Source: Bordetella parapertussis (GTDB lineage Bacteria > Pseudomonadota > Gammaproteobacteria > Burkholderiales > SG8-39). Taken from it: a DNA stretch of 6,851 nt. The position numbers were made by a program, and so were the translations under genes. Shown piece after piece: positions 6,690 through 6,851 of the stretch (its first letter is position 1; each line of letters begins with the position of its first letter). The notes under the pieces were generated by a model. That model worked only from the letters and a program-made list of their open reading frames with translations, was not told the origin of the DNA and searched no databases. The DNA lies in the NCBI GenBank assembly GCA_945869935.1, contig CAMBSA010000098.1:1-6851 (forward strand), read 5' to 3'.

Positions 6690-6851
6690 ATGTTCCTGAA
6701 AAGGACAGTTTTTTTGTTATTAATCAGTGCCTTGGGTTGTTCCTGGGCACAGGATTCCGCGATCGAGGCGACCACCGCGTCTGGCGAAAAAGTTCGTCTG
6801 CTATCCGATGGACGCTGGGAATACGCGGACCAGAAAAAGGCGGAGGTTCAG
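6690..6851 (+). CDS. Exported protein of unknown function, N-terminal fragment (3' end outside window)
   Basis: Fifty-four codons are visible before the window ends, without a stop. The N-terminus is a signal peptide: MFLKR, hydrophobic TVFLLLISALG, then CSWA|QD, a plausible signal peptidase I site after Ala21. Cys17 is preceded by ALG, a poor lipobox, so a lipoprotein is less likely. The mature part begins DSAIEATTASGEKVRLLSDGRWEYAD. The pattern T.(S/D)G.KV.LL.DGRW.Y resembles the opening of small periplasmic proteins such as those annotated DUF3157, but this is a weak, memory-based resemblance. The function is unknown. The gene is divergent from the prepilin gene and begins in an AT-richer stretch that includes a T7 run (6709-6715). 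Confidence 0.75.
   Translation, partial: MFLKRTVFLLLISALGCSWAQDSAIEATTASGEKVRLLSDGRWEYADQKKAEVQ

Noticed and set aside
6709..6715. T7 run in the signal peptide as a phase-variation tract
   Set aside because: Seven bases is short, it encodes ordinary Val-Phe-Leu in a hydrophobic signal peptide, and nothing else suggests phase variation.

Overview
The window is GC-rich proteobacterial chromosome, most likely from a betaproteobacterium. That placement rests on the RecA C-terminus, the AAAATCCCG-type promoter upstream of alaS and the protein families present; a gammaproteobacterium is not excluded, because recA-recX-alaS is also a classic gammaproteobacterial order. Nothing indicates a phage, plasmid, transposon or CRISPR array. 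Most of the window is a conserved housekeeping region.

Layout: positions 1-3226 form a left-to-right run of co-directional genes. They are the 3' end of recA (DNA recombinase), recX (RecA modulator), a VIT1/CCC1-type metal transporter with an N-terminal ferritin-like remnant, and a concentrative nucleoside transporter (CNT/NupC family). The gaps are short (66, 33 and 43 nt), so read-through expression is plausible. The VIT-to-CNT junction is built from a 15-17 bp tandem repeat. It encodes a possible 16-codon minicistron that overlaps both flanking genes through ATGA stop/start quartets. A 130-nt gap then carries a large hairpin and a likely promoter for alaS (alanyl-tRNA synthetase, 871 aa, complete).

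After alaS, a prepilin gene (type IV pilus/pseudopilin family, MSHA-like) lies on the minus strand, convergent with alaS, with 30 nt between the two stop codons. A divergent 180-nt intergenic region follows. The window ends inside a plus-strand gene for a small exported protein with a signal peptide.

Functionally, recA-recX is a recombination and SOS pair and alaS is translation. The VIT and CNT genes are membrane transporters placed inside the recA-recX-alaS neighbourhood. I found no convincing new multi-gene system. The most unusual features are the repeat-built minicistron, a ferritin-like domain without its ExxH ligands, and a CNT transporter whose base-recognition residues differ while its ribose and sodium residues are kept.
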